Shown here piece by piece: positions 27,258 to 35,542 of a DNA stretch of 64,000 bases. The position numbers and the translations under genes were made by a program. The DNA is from Ruminococcus sp. (GTDB lineage: Bacteria; Bacillota; Clostridia; Oscillospirales; Ruminococcaceae): NCBI GenBank assembly GCA_017462565.1, contig JAFTQW010000029.1:48760-112759 (forward strand), written 5' to 3'. The notes beneath the pieces are model-generated. The model was not told the origin of the DNA. It saw nothing but the letters and a program-made list of their open reading frames with translations, and searched no databases. Position 1 is the stretch's first letter, and every line of letters starts with the position of its first letter.

Positions 27258-28910
27258 TTATGAAATAAGATATTTTTCAGAAAAATCATGCATTGTAAGC
27301 GGTTTTGAATAATAATAGCCCTGAAAACTTTTTATATCATAATTTGTAAGTATATTTTTTATCTGCTTTGTTTCAACGCCCTCAACACAAACGTCTGCAT
27401 TAAAGCTTTCAGCGAGTCCTGATATAAAATTGATAGTTTTTTTATCTGAATCGCTGCGTTCGATGTTCTTAACGAATTCTCTGTCAACCTTTATGGTATC
27501 GACCTCAAGAGTTCTTATCAGACCGATAGCTGAAAAGCCTGTTCCGAAATCATCAAGAGCAATTTTTATCCCACGGCTTCTGAGGACATCGAACATAGTC
27601 CTTAGATGATTTATATCTATCAGACGACATCTTTCGGTCAGCTCAAGGCAGAGATTTCTTGCGTTGAACTTAGTTTCATCCAAAATGCTCAGAACATCCG
27701 AAACAAAATCACGTTTTTCGAGCTGAGCGTATGAAACATTAACATGAACTACAAAATCAGGATTTCTTTCAACCAATTTTCTGCTGTCGAGTATTGCCTG
27801 GCGAAGAATCCATTTTCCAAGCTCGGGAAAAATCGGATCCTGTTCAAGGATTGCCACAAACTGCGCCGGAGGAACGATTCCGTAGGTATCATTTTTCCAT
27901 CTGATAAGAGCCTCCATACCGGTCAGTTCTTCTGTTCTGGCGTTTACGATAGGCTGATAGCATAAGAAAAAATTCTTGCATTCATCAGTAACACAGCTTC
28001 TTATAACATTAAGCATTTCAATATATTGCCTGTTATCATCACTAAGAGTATCATGAAAAATCTCAAGATCACCCAGCCTGTTTTTTGACTGATAATATGT
28101 ATATTTAACGCAAGAGCAAATAGTATCGCCTGAAAGATTGAAATTATCAACAAAAATCAATCCTGCATTCAATGAAAGAATCACTTTTTCACCATTTACA
28201 TAAAAATCATGAATAACGGCTTTTTTGATTTCGCTATAAAGTCCGGAAATTTCACTAACGGACAATTCATGAGTGATAACAGCAAATTTTGTTCCATCAA
28301 GCTTGTAAACGATTCCTTTTTCATTAAATTTTTTCTGAAGCAGGTATCCGAAACGATTAAGTACAAGATTGCCAAAACTGAATCCATATATATCGTTTAT
28401 GGTTGAAAATTGGCTCATACCAATCATTAGAATTGAATTTGCCTGCCGTCTGCGGCAAAATGCTTCGATATCATCGAAAAAGCCGTATAAGCTCCTCAAA
28501 CCTGTAACAGCATCAATATAACTCGGAAGAGCATGATTTTTTATTGCTCCGCCAAAAAATTCAGGTTTGCCATCAGCTCCGTTAATTACAAGTCCTTTAC
28601 AGGTACAGATAACATAACTTCCGTCTCTTGTTTTTGCACGATACTGAATGTTATGGCTTGACGCTTTTCCGGAGAAGCAATTATCAATACTTTGATGATA
28701 TTTTTCACGATCGTCCGGATGAATATGCTCTTCCCAAATTTCACCGGCATTATGCATATATTCATCAGGAAGTCCCAGATAATCAACTGCCCTTTTGGAC
28801 CATCTTGAATAATCATTCTTCATATCGCAGAGAAAGACATAGTTATCCTCTGCAATTGCAGAAAGAGCTTCAAAAAAGCTGTCAAGTTTTCTAATACTAT
28901 CGCTATTCAT
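27258..28910 (-). CDS. PAS-GGDEF-EAL protein, probable c-di-GMP phosphodiesterase
   Basis: The 550-residue cytoplasmic protein has a PAS domain (~1-115, '...SRWSKRAVDYLGLPDEYMH'), a GGDEF domain and an EAL domain (~300-550). The GGDEF active site is degenerate: 'KLDGTKFAVITH' replaces GG[DE]EF, so it should not make c-di-GMP. The EAL domain keeps 'GMEALIRW', 'HVNVSYAQLE', 'LELTERC', 'IALDDFGTGFS' and 'TIKVDREFVKN', so it is probably an active phosphodiesterase. GGAGTGAG precedes the ATG at 28910. No partner gene is adjacent. Confidence 0.9.
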   Translation of the reverse strand: MNSDSIRKLDSFFEALSAIAEDNYVFLCDMKNDYSRWSKRAVDYLGLPDEYMHNAGEIWEEHIHPDDREKYHQSIDNCFSGKASSHNIQYRAKTRDGSYVICTCKGLVINGADGKPEFFGGAIKNHALPSYIDAVTGLRSLYGFFDDIEAFCRRRQANSILMIGMSQFSTINDIYGFSFGNLVLNRFGYLLQKKFNEKGIVYKLDGTKFAVITHELSVSEISGLYSEIKKAVIHDFYVNGEKVILSLNAGLIFVDNFNLSGDTICSCVKYTYYQSKNRLGDLEIFHDTLSDDNRQYIEMLNVIRSCVTDECKNFFLCYQPIVNARTEELTGMEALIRWKNDTYGIVPPAQFVAILEQDPIFPELGKWILRQAILDSRKLVERNPDFVVHVNVSYAQLEKRDFVSDVLSILDETKFNARNLCLELTERCRLIDINHLRTMFDVLRSRGIKIALDDFGTGFSAIGLIRTLEVDTIKVDREFVKNIERSDSDKKTINFISGLAESFNADVCVEGVETKQIKNILTNYDIKSFQGYYYSKPLTMHDFSEKYLIS

Positions 28911-29018
28911 ATATCTCACTCCAATTCATTTTGACCGATTAAAAGAACGTTAATCATATTTTAACACAATTTCAACATTTTGTCAATAGAATTTGTGAAA
29001 TTTGCCATAAAATAAAAA

Positions 29019-29052
29019 TCAGACCGCTGAAGCGATGCCTACAGCGGTCTGA
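29019..29052 (-). terminator. Terminator of spo0A
   Basis: The perfect 11-bp stem TCAGACCGCTG/CAGCGGTCTGA with a 12-nt loop is followed on the minus strand by ATTTTTATTTT. Confidence 0.85.
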
Positions 29053-29089
29053 AAATAATACATAGCCTGCAACAAATGACTATGTTCAA

Positions 29090-29851
29090 TTACATATTAA
29101 TATTTTTATTATTCATTTTTATCTGAAGACGAACTCTATCAGATATAAGGGCAATAAATTCTGAATTTGTAGGTCTGCCTCTATAGCTGTCTGAACTGCA
29201 TCCGAAATACGAGTTAATAACATCGGCGCCGCCTCTATCCCAAGCAATTTCAATAGCATGGCGTATCGCACGTTCTACTCTCGATGGAGTTGTCTGATAT
29301 TCCTTCGCAACATAAGGGTAAAGCTGTTTTGTTATGGAATCAAGTATTTTTTCATTCGTAGCAGATTTCAAAATAGCCGAACGAAGATAATGATATCCTT
29401 TTATATGTGCCGGAACACCGAATTTATGTATGATATCCGTCACAAGGATTTCAATATCAGTACAATTCGGATTAACAGGCTTTTTAGCTACCGATTTAAT
29501 AATTGAGCAAAGAGTGTCATTTTCAAATGGAGAAACAAGATAATAAGATGCTCCGCTTTCGATCACCTGACGTTCAATATAATTATTTCTTATATCAGAA
29601 ATAATTATAAAAGCCGGAATATCTTTCATCAGATTTTTTGCTTGTTCCATAAGTAATATTGCATCAGAATCCTGTAAGGTCAGATCCGTTACGACCGCAT
29701 CCGGCTTGTCTCTTATGATAGAGTCTAATAAAATTGCTCCATCTCTTCTGCGTGTGTAGGCATAAAGCCCAAGTTCTCTTAGCTGTGATGCAATTTTTAC
29801 TCCGTATTCTGCTGTGTCATCGCCAATAAGTACTTTAATTTTGTTGTTCAT
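29090..29851 (-). CDS. spo0A: Sporulation master regulator Spo0A
   Basis: The 253-residue response regulator has an N-terminal receiver and the Spo0A C-terminal DNA-binding domain: 'FGVPAHIKGYHYLRSAI', 'SRVERAIRHAIEIAWDRGG' and 'GRPTNSEFIALISDRVR' are near-identical to Spo0A of other Firmicutes. The receiver keeps the acidic pair ('LIGDD') and a phospho-acceptor aspartate ('VVTDLTL'), but the invariant lysine before Pro is serine ('YYLVSPFE'). That may alter phosphorylation control. A TGTCGAA motif (0A box) lies far upstream at 30297-30303. A strong terminator follows. Confidence 0.95.
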   Translation of the reverse strand: MNNKIKVLIGDDTAEYGVKIASQLRELGLYAYTRRRDGAILLDSIIRDKPDAVVTDLTLQDSDAILLMEQAKNLMKDIPAFIIISDIRNNYIERQVIESGASYYLVSPFENDTLCSIIKSVAKKPVNPNCTDIEILVTDIIHKFGVPAHIKGYHYLRSAILKSATNEKILDSITKQLYPYVAKEYQTTPSRVERAIRHAIEIAWDRGGADVINSYFGCSSDSYRGRPTNSEFIALISDRVRLQIKMNNKNINM

Positions 29852-30340
29852 TTGTTAAACCCTTTCTTTCTTAGCCAGCGCATTACAAAAACGCCAAATC
29901 ACTTTGAAACTAAAGCGTGTTTACATAAAACGCAACGTACATATTCGGAACAAATCTTTAAAGCTTCTGCATTGAAAAATTACAAAGCGTAAAACCGCCT
30001 GCTTTTTAACCTTGTATTCGCCAAAATCATGTTTGAAAATACTTACATTGATTTTATGTGAAAATGCCCTGAATATTTCTCCACACTCTAAGCGCACTTT
30101 TTGTTCATAGCTGTCTTTATTTTTTGACCTTTGCTGATTATATTCTACAAGATAATTTTGAAAGTTTCAAGATGTATTTAATAAATAAGCGTCGAAAATT
30201 CGGTACAGGACACAATTTTGTTAAAATAGCATATTTGTGTCTTAAACAGAAGATATATTTTTTTCATTTTGCAACATTTATAAAAATGAGACTTTTTGTC
30301 GAAATATGCCCATCAAAAGTTAAAAAATAAAAATTTATTT
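29852..30340. other. Gene-free stretch upstream of spo0A with a possible 0A box
   Basis: I find no supported gene. The open frame at 30124-30330 is AT-driven and has no ribosome site. TTTTTGTCGAAAT (TGTCGAA at 30297-30303) matches the Spo0A-binding box. A weaker GCGTCGAAAAT lies near 30190. spo0A starts at 29851, so any autoregulation would act from 340-450 bp away; the tRNA promoter is closer. Confidence 0.4.
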
Positions 30341-30346
30341 TTTCTA

Positions 30347-30375
30347 TTGACATTTTTATTTTTATCATGTATAAT
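30347..30375 (+). promoter_or_regulatory. Perfect promoter of the tRNA operon
   Basis: TTGACA (30347-30352), a 17-bp spacer and TATAAT (30370-30375) stand 14 bp before tRNA-Leu. Confidence 0.9.
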
Positions 30376-30388
30376 ATAAAAGTACTTT

Positions 30389-30473
30389 GCGAGTGTGCTG
30401 GAATAGGCAGACAGGCACGTTTGAGGGGCGTGTGTCAATTGACGTATGGGTTCAAGTCCCATTACTCGCACCA
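30389..30473 (+). tRNA. tRNA-Leu (GAG)
   Basis: The acceptor stem GCGAGTG pairs with TACTCGC, with discriminator A and encoded CCA. The anticodon loop is TTGAGGG, giving anticodon GAG. A long variable arm (GTGTCAATTGACGTAT region) and the T-loop GGTTCAAGTCC fit a class II leucine tRNA. Confidence 0.95.
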
Positions 30474-30504
30474 ATCAGCCTTGCGGCTGTAAAATTAAAT
30501 AGGT

Positions 30505-30596
30505 GGACAGGTGGCTGAGTTGGTCTAAGGCGCACGACTGGAACTCGTGTATACGTTAATAGCGTATCGAGGGTTCGAATCCCTCCCTGTCCGCCA
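30505..30596 (+). tRNA. tRNA-Ser (GGA)
   Basis: The acceptor stem GGACAGG pairs with CCTGTCC, followed by G and CCA. The anticodon loop CTGGAAC gives GGA. The variable arm TATACGTTAATAGCGTATC is long, as in serine tRNAs. The integrase of the following element lies 190 bp downstream and points at this gene, so the 3' end of this tRNA is the probable attachment site. Confidence 0.95.
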
Positions 30597-30601
30597 TATA
30601 T

Positions 30602-30639
30602 AGCCGTTTGTGAGTTTTTCACAGACGGTTGTTTTTTTG
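30602..30639 (+). terminator. Terminator of the tRNA operon
   Basis: AGCCGTTTGTGA...TCACAGACGGTT is followed by GTTTTTTTG. It lies between tRNA-Ser and the integrase gene. Confidence 0.8.
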
Positions 30640-30788
30640 TATTTTCGAGCTTGCTAATCAATTTTGCTAATTTGTTGCTATAAAAGACTGTTTGTGATTA
30701 TATGTGCTATTTGCAATTAGAAAGTATTTTACACTATATATACTTATTACCTTTATAGTGTTGAATAAGGTTAAGAATATTTCTTTGT

Positions 30789-31955
30789 TTAATTTTGCTC
30801 ATCCGGCTTTACTGCTTGGCTAATTATATCAGCAAGATTTTTCTTAGCTTCAATACTGTCAGCATAAACTTCATCTGTGACAGCAGTCGAAGAATGTCCC
30901 AACGCTTGAGATATTACTTTAATGGGAACATTCAAGTCAATACAGAGTGTTGCATAGCTATGACGCAAATCGTGAAACCTTACACTGTTAGGAAATCCGC
31001 AAGTCTTAATAATGCGTTTAAAGGCATGATATAATGTCTGTGGACTCATAGGCTCGCCATTATCACTACAGCAAATCAAATCATAATCATGATATTCTGT
31101 GCCCAAATTTTCTTTCTGAGCATTATTATATATCTGTTTACGCAAAATTAAATCTTCTATATCTTCAGATATATAGAGTACTCTGTTGCTGCTCTCACTC
31201 TTTAAGGACTTTAAGCCATAATAGCTTTCGTGTTTATCCTTAGTGTTATCTCTGGTAATAGATACTTGTCTCTGTATGTGTAAAGTGTGTTTCTCAGTGT
31301 TCAGATCGGAGAATTTTAACCCTAACACTTCTCCACGTCTCAATCCCAGAGTAGCTGCAAGCTTAATTTCAGTTTCATATCGGTCACCATTTAGAGCTTC
31401 AAAGAGAGTTTTCAGTTGCTCCTTTGATAATAGTTCGCCTTTAAATTTTGGAACTTTAGGAGTTTTGGCTTTTAAACATACATTTGTATCAAGCAGTCTG
31501 TCATCAACCGCTGATTTCAATGAAGTTTTTAAAACATTGTGGATGTATTTGACCGTTTTTGCAGAAAGACCTTTTTCCTCCATAAGAGAAATATAGAACT
31601 GCTCCAATGTCGTAGGTTTCAAATCTTTCAATTTAATTTTACCAATACTCGGTATAATGTGTTTGTGAATATTAGTGTAATAACCATTGATAGTATTTGG
31701 TTCAAGCATTTTCTTGTGCAGATCAAACCATTTGCATATATACTTTTCAACCGTCAAAGAATTTGTGGGGATAATCTGATTTAATTCTGCCTTAGCCTGA
31801 TATATTTTCAAATCTGTTTCCGCTTCCTTTTTTGTTTTATAACCGCCTTTCCATTTTTGGACTCTCTTTCCATTTTCGTCTGTAACGTAGTAGATAAATG
31901 TCCACGTCTTGCCACTCTTAAATGGATTTCCTTTTTTGTTATATTCTCTTGACAT
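30789..31955 (-). CDS. int: Tyrosine integrase of a tRNA-Ser-associated element
   Basis: The 388-residue enzyme has an AP2-like arm-binding N-terminus ('GKTWTFIYYVTDENGKRVQK'), a SAM-like core-binding domain and the catalytic domain. The catalytic residues are visible: R in 'LAATLGLRRGEVLGLK', H-x-x-R in 'VRFHDLRHSYATL', H in 'ALGHSSTAVTDEVY' and that final Y as nucleophile. AAGGAGG precedes the ATG. It points toward tRNA-Ser, the usual layout for a tRNA-integrated phage or ICE. Its length is the family norm, so it should be active. Confidence 0.93.
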   Translation of the reverse strand: MSREYNKKGNPFKSGKTWTFIYYVTDENGKRVQKWKGGYKTKKEAETDLKIYQAKAELNQIIPTNSLTVEKYICKWFDLHKKMLEPNTINGYYTNIHKHIIPSIGKIKLKDLKPTTLEQFYISLMEEKGLSAKTVKYIHNVLKTSLKSAVDDRLLDTNVCLKAKTPKVPKFKGELLSKEQLKTLFEALNGDRYETEIKLAATLGLRRGEVLGLKFSDLNTEKHTLHIQRQVSITRDNTKDKHESYYGLKSLKSESSNRVLYISEDIEDLILRKQIYNNAQKENLGTEYHDYDLICCSDNGEPMSPQTLYHAFKRIIKTCGFPNSVRFHDLRHSYATLCIDLNVPIKVISQALGHSSTAVTDEVYADSIEAKKNLADIISQAVKPDEQN

Positions 31956-32035
31956 TGTAATCCTCCTTAAAGATTAAATGATATGAATATAACTGCTAAA
32001 CCGTAGTTACATTATACCACATAACACTTGTTTGG

Positions 32036-32221
32036 TCAATCATTACTATCACCATTTATCCAAGAATCAAAGCTCCTTTTGTTAATTCTATAAACGTTTC
32101 CAACATTAAAAACTTTAAACGGAGGATTGTTCTTTATAAAATTATAGGCTGCATTTTTACTTATCGACAATATTTCCATTATTTCCTGTACTGTATACAC
32201 TTGTTTATTATTATCGTTCAT
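32036..32221 (-). CDS. xis: Excisionase-like HTH protein
   Basis: The 61-residue protein is a MerR-type/HTH_17 DNA-binding domain: 'YTVQEIMEILSISKNAAYNF', then a basic wing ending in 'GNVYRINKRSFDSWI'. Its size and its position directly upstream of the integrase fit an excisionase that controls the direction of recombination. Confidence 0.75.
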   Translation of the reverse strand: MNDNNKQVYTVQEIMEILSISKNAAYNFIKNNPPFKVFNVGNVYRINKRSFDSWINGDSND

Positions 32222-32286
32222 AATTAAAGCTCCTTTTACATATTTTATCGGGACTCTACAATTAAGTAGAGTCCCATTTTTTTAGT

Positions 32287-32784
32287 TTACTTCCCCGAAC
32301 TGCCGAATCCGTTATTTTCACGCTTTGAATCAATACCTTTTAATTCGTCATACGATAATTCAGTTACCTTTACCTGTGGAACCGGAACAACAAGTACCTG
32401 ACATATTGCCTTGGAATATGGATGTACTCTGCAATTCAAATCCGGCAGTTTGATGTTTTCTTTTGCAATACAAAGCCAATCTTCATGTACATTGGTTATG
32501 GGAATCATCCACTCTCCCCTGTAACCGGAATCTATTACTCCACCTCTTTGTGCGATTCCTTTAATTCCTGTACTGCTGCGTTCTTTTAAAATAAAGCAAT
32601 AATCCGGACTGCATGAGGAAGCGATGCCTGTAGGTATTAATATTGTTTCATGTGGCGGAACGAGCTTGTATGGCTCTTCAAAATCTGCATACACATCCAA
32701 ACCGGCATTCTCCGGATCTTTTAATGGTAGCTTTGCAGTCTCTCGAGTTTTTGCAAAAAATATTTCATTTATGTTGATATTCAT
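32287..32784 (-). CDS. dut: dUTP diphosphatase
   Basis: The 165-residue trimeric dUTPase hydrolyses dUTP to dUMP. Motifs in order: 'NAGLDVYADFE', 'LKERSSTGIKGIA', 'GVIDSGYRGEW' and the C-terminal arm 'RENNGFGSSGK', which closes the active site. Phages and large elements often carry it to keep uracil out of DNA. It is in the minus-strand block of the element. Confidence 0.92.
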   Translation of the reverse strand: MNININEIFFAKTRETAKLPLKDPENAGLDVYADFEEPYKLVPPHETILIPTGIASSCSPDYCFILKERSSTGIKGIAQRGGVIDSGYRGEWMIPITNVHEDWLCIAKENIKLPDLNCRVHPYSKAICQVLVVPVPQVKVTELSYDELKGIDSKRENNGFGSSGK

Positions 32785-32862
32785 TTTATTTCCTCCTTTA
32801 CTCTTTGTAAATTAAAATGTTTTTCAACAGGATGATCCTGAAAAATGATATCAGTCCATCGT

Positions 32863-33060
32863 TCATTCAGACACTTTAACTTTTAAAAAGCGTCCACAAT
32901 GACATTCGCCCTCATGTACCTGATTACGAAATTCTTTGCAGATGCACTTGGTATCAGCGTTCTGTTGAATACAGCATGGGCAATATCCCTGATTTTCTAT
33001 CACTGCTTTGGTTACATCTTTATATTTTTTATAATCTGGATTTTTGATAATTTTAAACAT
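32863..33060 (-). CDS. Small cysteine-rich protein resembling ferredoxin-thioredoxin reductase catalytic chain
   Basis: The 65-residue protein contains CPC, CxC and CHC motifs in the order used by the catalytic chain of ferredoxin:thioredoxin reductase: 'NQGYCPCCIQQNADTK', 'CICKEFRNQVHEGE', 'CHCGRF'. The spacing is shorter between the first two motifs than in plant enzymes. In that family the cysteines hold a 4Fe-4S cluster and a redox disulfide. Similar mini-proteins occur in phages. The start overlaps the preceding NrdG-like frame by 8 bp. Function here is unproven. Confidence 0.55.
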   Translation of the reverse strand: MFKIIKNPDYKKYKDVTKAVIENQGYCPCCIQQNADTKCICKEFRNQVHEGECHCGRFLKVKVSE

Positions 33061-33340
33061 AATCTACTCCTCTCTTATATATGTGTTGATTAGAAGATGC
33101 CAGTACAATTCCATATTCTATGTGATTGGCTGTTTTTAAAGTTTCGTCGTATTGACCGCATTTTATATAATCAAAAACGTGAGACTTAATTATCTTTTTC
33201 ACGACTGAACTCTCCCACACATTACCTGTGTATACCATAGTTAAAAGTTCATGCTTTTTAGCTTCTGCTGCTAATAAAATACATTCATCAAGCTGCAAAG
33301 TCCATTCGAGTCCGGCAAAAATTATACCCTGATTAAACAC
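33053..33340 (-). CDS. NrdG-like radical-SAM activase, C-terminal part
   Basis: The 95 residues match the second half of anaerobic ribonucleotide reductase activating proteins: 'IIFAGLEWTLQLDECILLAA', 'LLTMVYTGNVWE', 'FDYIKCGQYDETL' and 'SSNQHIYKRGVDYV'. The N-terminal half with the CxxxCxxC cluster is not encoded upstream; the frame is closed by a stop after ~6 further codons, and the only start is a GTG. It is probably a truncated gene, unless a separate domain supplies the cluster. It overlaps the FTR-like gene. Confidence 0.55.
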   Translation of the reverse strand: MFNQGIIFAGLEWTLQLDECILLAAEAKKHELLTMVYTGNVWESSVVKKIIKSHVFDYIKCGQYDETLKTANHIEYGIVLASSNQHIYKRGVDYV

Positions 33341-33576
33341 ATTGCTTTGATCCAGTAATCAGCAAGATTTGTCATTGTGTTATCATTGCCCATAGCTTTC
33401 TTGGCTAATGCAATCGCAAAACCGTTATAAGCGTTGAACTCAGCATCGGGACATTTCACTATTGTAACCGTTCCGTCAGTCCATTCGAGTATTGTTCTCT
33501 TACCTTTAATATGCTTGCCCTGACCGGATGTTTTGTCAAAAATTGTGCAGTCCTCTACTCTATAATCAGAAATCAT
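33322..33576 (-). CDS. Small element-borne protein, unknown function
   Basis: The ATG at 33576 is preceded by GAGGAGG at ideal distance, giving 84 residues: 'MISDYRVEDCTIFDKTSGQG' and 'KHIKGKRTILEWTDGTVTIV' then '...YNGFAIALAKKAMG'. This lysine-rich 'EWTDGT' family is common in Firmicute phages and has no known function. The frame stays open upstream to ~33825 (see the next entry), so a longer fusion cannot be excluded. Confidence 0.6.
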   Translation of the reverse strand: MISDYRVEDCTIFDKTSGQGKHIKGKRTILEWTDGTVTIVKCPDAEFNAYNGFAIALAKKAMGNDNTMTNLADYWIKAMCLIRV

Positions 33577-33864
33577 AATTTCATCCTCCTCGTTTTTAAC
33601 ATTGTTTTTGTTGTTCTGTATAGACTCAAGATTTGATATCTTTTGCAGATTTTCCCCTGAAACACTAATGCCACGCCTGCCCTCAAATTCAGGCATAATA
33701 AAATATTCATTTTCGGAAAGAATCTTTCTTTGAATATCCTCGGCAACCTCTTTTATTGTTTCTTCTGCTGCTTTGGCTATTATATAAGCCTTTTGTGCTG
33801 CTCTGATTTCCTCGTTGCGGTTCTGTCTTGATCAGTAAGGATTAATAATATACCGTTATTCATA
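33577..33864 (-). pseudogene. Frameshifted small element gene
   Basis: Starting at an ATG near 33864 the translation reads 'MNNGILLILTDQDR'. After a one-base shift near 33820 the other frame continues 'NEEIRAAQKAYIIAKAAEET' and 'EYFIMPEFEGRRGISVSGEN', running into the next gene with no stop. This looks like one small phage-type protein broken by a frameshift and by loss of its stop codon. A sequencing error is possible. Confidence 0.4.
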
Positions 33865-33958
33865 ATATTTAACCTCCTACGGCATAGCCGTTAATTTATG
33901 TAGTTTAATTTGCCTTTTGGCATGGAATAGGGCTGATAGGCTCAACCCTTTAGAAGCC

Positions 33959-34150
33959 TTATGTAAGAATTGAATCAGGATAAACAACATCAACAATATC
34001 ATTCGTTTCACAATCATTGATGTAAACAGTTTCGTTAAGTTCATTAGCAACTTTCTGAGCAATAGTTCTTGCACCTCTGATATTACTGCAATGATCGTTG
34101 CATACGCTATCAGGAGCAGAACTTTCAGTATCAAAATAGTATCTTCTCAT
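33959..34150 (-). CDS. Small protein of unknown function
   Basis: The 63-residue product starts 'MRRYYFDTESSAPD' and contains 'TIAQKVANELNETVYINDCE'. A GGGGGT site precedes the ATG at 34150. I do not recognise the family. It is first in the minus-strand block of the element. Confidence 0.45.
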   Translation of the reverse strand: MRRYYFDTESSAPDSVCNDHCSNIRGARTIAQKVANELNETVYINDCETNDIVDVVYPDSILT

Positions 34151-34309
34151 TTTTTACCCCCGTTTTAAGTCCGTGAGACTGTTATTTTTTGTTTTGGTGG
34201 TGCTTTTCGGTTCATGCGCCGTAAGCTCCATAAATGCCGGATCAACTCCGGTTTTATCAGATATTTTTATAGCGGTTCTGATCGCTTTGAATTTGCCTTT
34301 ATTTCAGGC

Positions 34310-34338
34310 TTGACAATTTTTGAATTGTCTGTTATAAT
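34310..34338 (+). promoter_or_regulatory. Perfect consensus promoter without an adjacent gene
   Basis: TTGACA (34310-34315), a 17-bp spacer and TATAAT (34333-34338) match sigma-A consensus at every base. The first supported coding region downstream starts 440 bp later. Confidence 0.85.
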
Positions 34339-34344
34339 AATTTT

Positions 34345-34680
34345 GGATATTAAATTTGTATGTAACGGATAACGCCGCTACTCGCTTAATGTACATATTT
34401 GTTATATATAGTAGTAATTCATTCCCCGCAGTTTGCACTAATGCTTTTACCGTCGATTATGGCGTTATTTCTCATTAGCTCCGTGCAAGTAGTACAATGA
34501 TCATTTCTGATCTTCGAAATTGTGCTTCCGCTGCTATTGCAGATTTATTTAAATTTCAAGGTTCTTTATTCAGTTAGTATAAATAGTTTCTGTTTCCTAC
34601 ACGTTCGCTATTTATAAGCCCTGAATACTTTCAGCGGCTTCCGTTGCTCCGCTGTGTGTTCTGTTTTTTTGAACTGTCTA
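34345..34680 (+). ncRNA. Candidate non-coding RNA of the element
   Basis: Transcription from the perfect promoter at 34310-34338 would run through ~330 bp without a convincing gene. It would end near the hairpin CAGCGG...CCGCTG (34640-34663), which is followed, 11 nt later, by TTTTTTT (34673-34679). Only short frames occur inside (for example 'MIISDLRNCASAAIADLF'), none with a good ribosome site. It lies between the leftward block and the rightward regulators, where control RNAs of phages and ICEs often lie. This is inference from signals only. Confidence 0.4.
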
Positions 34681-34691
34681 TATTATACACC

Positions 34692-34772
34692 AATTTTCAT
34701 GGTTTGTCTATTCGTATTATACATGAATTTTGATGTTTATATTTGTGCTTTTTGCACATTAATTTTCATGGT
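34692..34772 (+). promoter_or_regulatory. Repeated operator-like motif before the first XRE gene
   Basis: AATTTTCATGGT occurs at 34692-34703 and again at 34761-34772, the second just before the XRE start. A related ACATGAATTTTGATG lies between them (about 34731-34745). Such repeats upstream of a Cro/CI-type gene suggest autoregulation. Confidence 0.5.
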
Positions 34773-34778
34773 GATATT

Positions 34779-35003
34779 ATGATACAATATAAATTAGATA
34801 TTTTACAAGCTCTTAAAGAAAAGGGCTTTACTTCTTACAAGCTGAGAAATGATAAATTACTGAATGAGTCTACAATGACCAAGTTAAGAAATAAAGATAC
34901 GTCAATAACTTTACAAACTTTAGACACAATCTGCAAATTATTATCTTGTCAGCCGTCAGATATTATCAATTATACTGACATTGACAAACCAGAAGAGAAA
35001 TGA
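34779..35003 (+). CDS. Cro/CI-type (XRE) regulator
   Basis: The 74-residue product is a compact HTH_26 domain: 'LDILQALKEKGFTSYKLRND', then 'LLNESTMTKLRNKDTSITL' and 'LLSCQPSDIINY'. I chose the ATG at 34779 ('MIQYKLD'), the standard start of this family, over one 36 bp upstream. It probably controls the element's promoters through the AATTTTCATGGT repeats. Confidence 0.8.
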   Translation: MIQYKLDILQALKEKGFTSYKLRNDKLLNESTMTKLRNKDTSITLQTLDTICKLLSCQPSDIINYTDIDKPEEK

Positions 35004-35251
35004 TATAATATTTTCAAGGTTCTGTAAGCTGTAAAGGCTCTTGACCTCGCTTGCTGTTCTGTTGCTTTGTTGCGTTGTCGTTTCCTTTACTGTGATTATA
35101 GTATAACATAGATATTTTGCAAATCCAATAGCGAAATTGCAAAATATTTCGATTTTTATAAAATTTATGAATAATATATAATTCAGGCTTAGTATTTTTG
35201 ATAAGTCCATTGCAATATCACTAATCAATTTTAAGATTGGAGAAATACAAG

Positions 35252-35542
35252 ATGTTTAACACAAGCAATACAATACGTAAAGTAATGATTGACCGGAATA
35301 TGACTATAACCGAATTATCAAAAAAAATGGATCTATCAACGCCCACACTAAGCAAAAAAATAAATAAACCCGATGAATCATATACTATAGAATATTTACA
35401 AAGAATTGTATCCGCCATGGATTGTGATATAACTATAACTATATCAGACAAGCAAACCGGCAAAACTCTCTACACCCTGACCGATACAGAAGAACAAGAA
35501 GAATACCAAAGAAAGGAGCTAACCAGCCATGACCGAATTTGA
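35252..35542 (+). CDS. XRE-type regulator
   Basis: The 96-residue protein has an HTH, 'NMTITELSKKMDLSTPTLSK', followed by a short beta extension, 'DCDITITISDKQTGKTLYTL', seen in small plasmid and ICE regulators. TTGGAG precedes the ATG at 35252. Its end overlaps the next gene by 14 bp, so the two form an operon. Confidence 0.75.
   Translation: MFNTSNTIRKVMIDRNMTITELSKKMDLSTPTLSKKINKPDESYTIEYLQRIVSAMDCDITITISDKQTGKTLYTLTDTEEQEEYQRKELTSHDRI

Noticed and set aside
30124-30330. 68-residue open frame upstream of the tRNA genes
   Set aside because: No ribosome site, AT-driven composition, no recognisable domain; it overlaps the probable 0A box.
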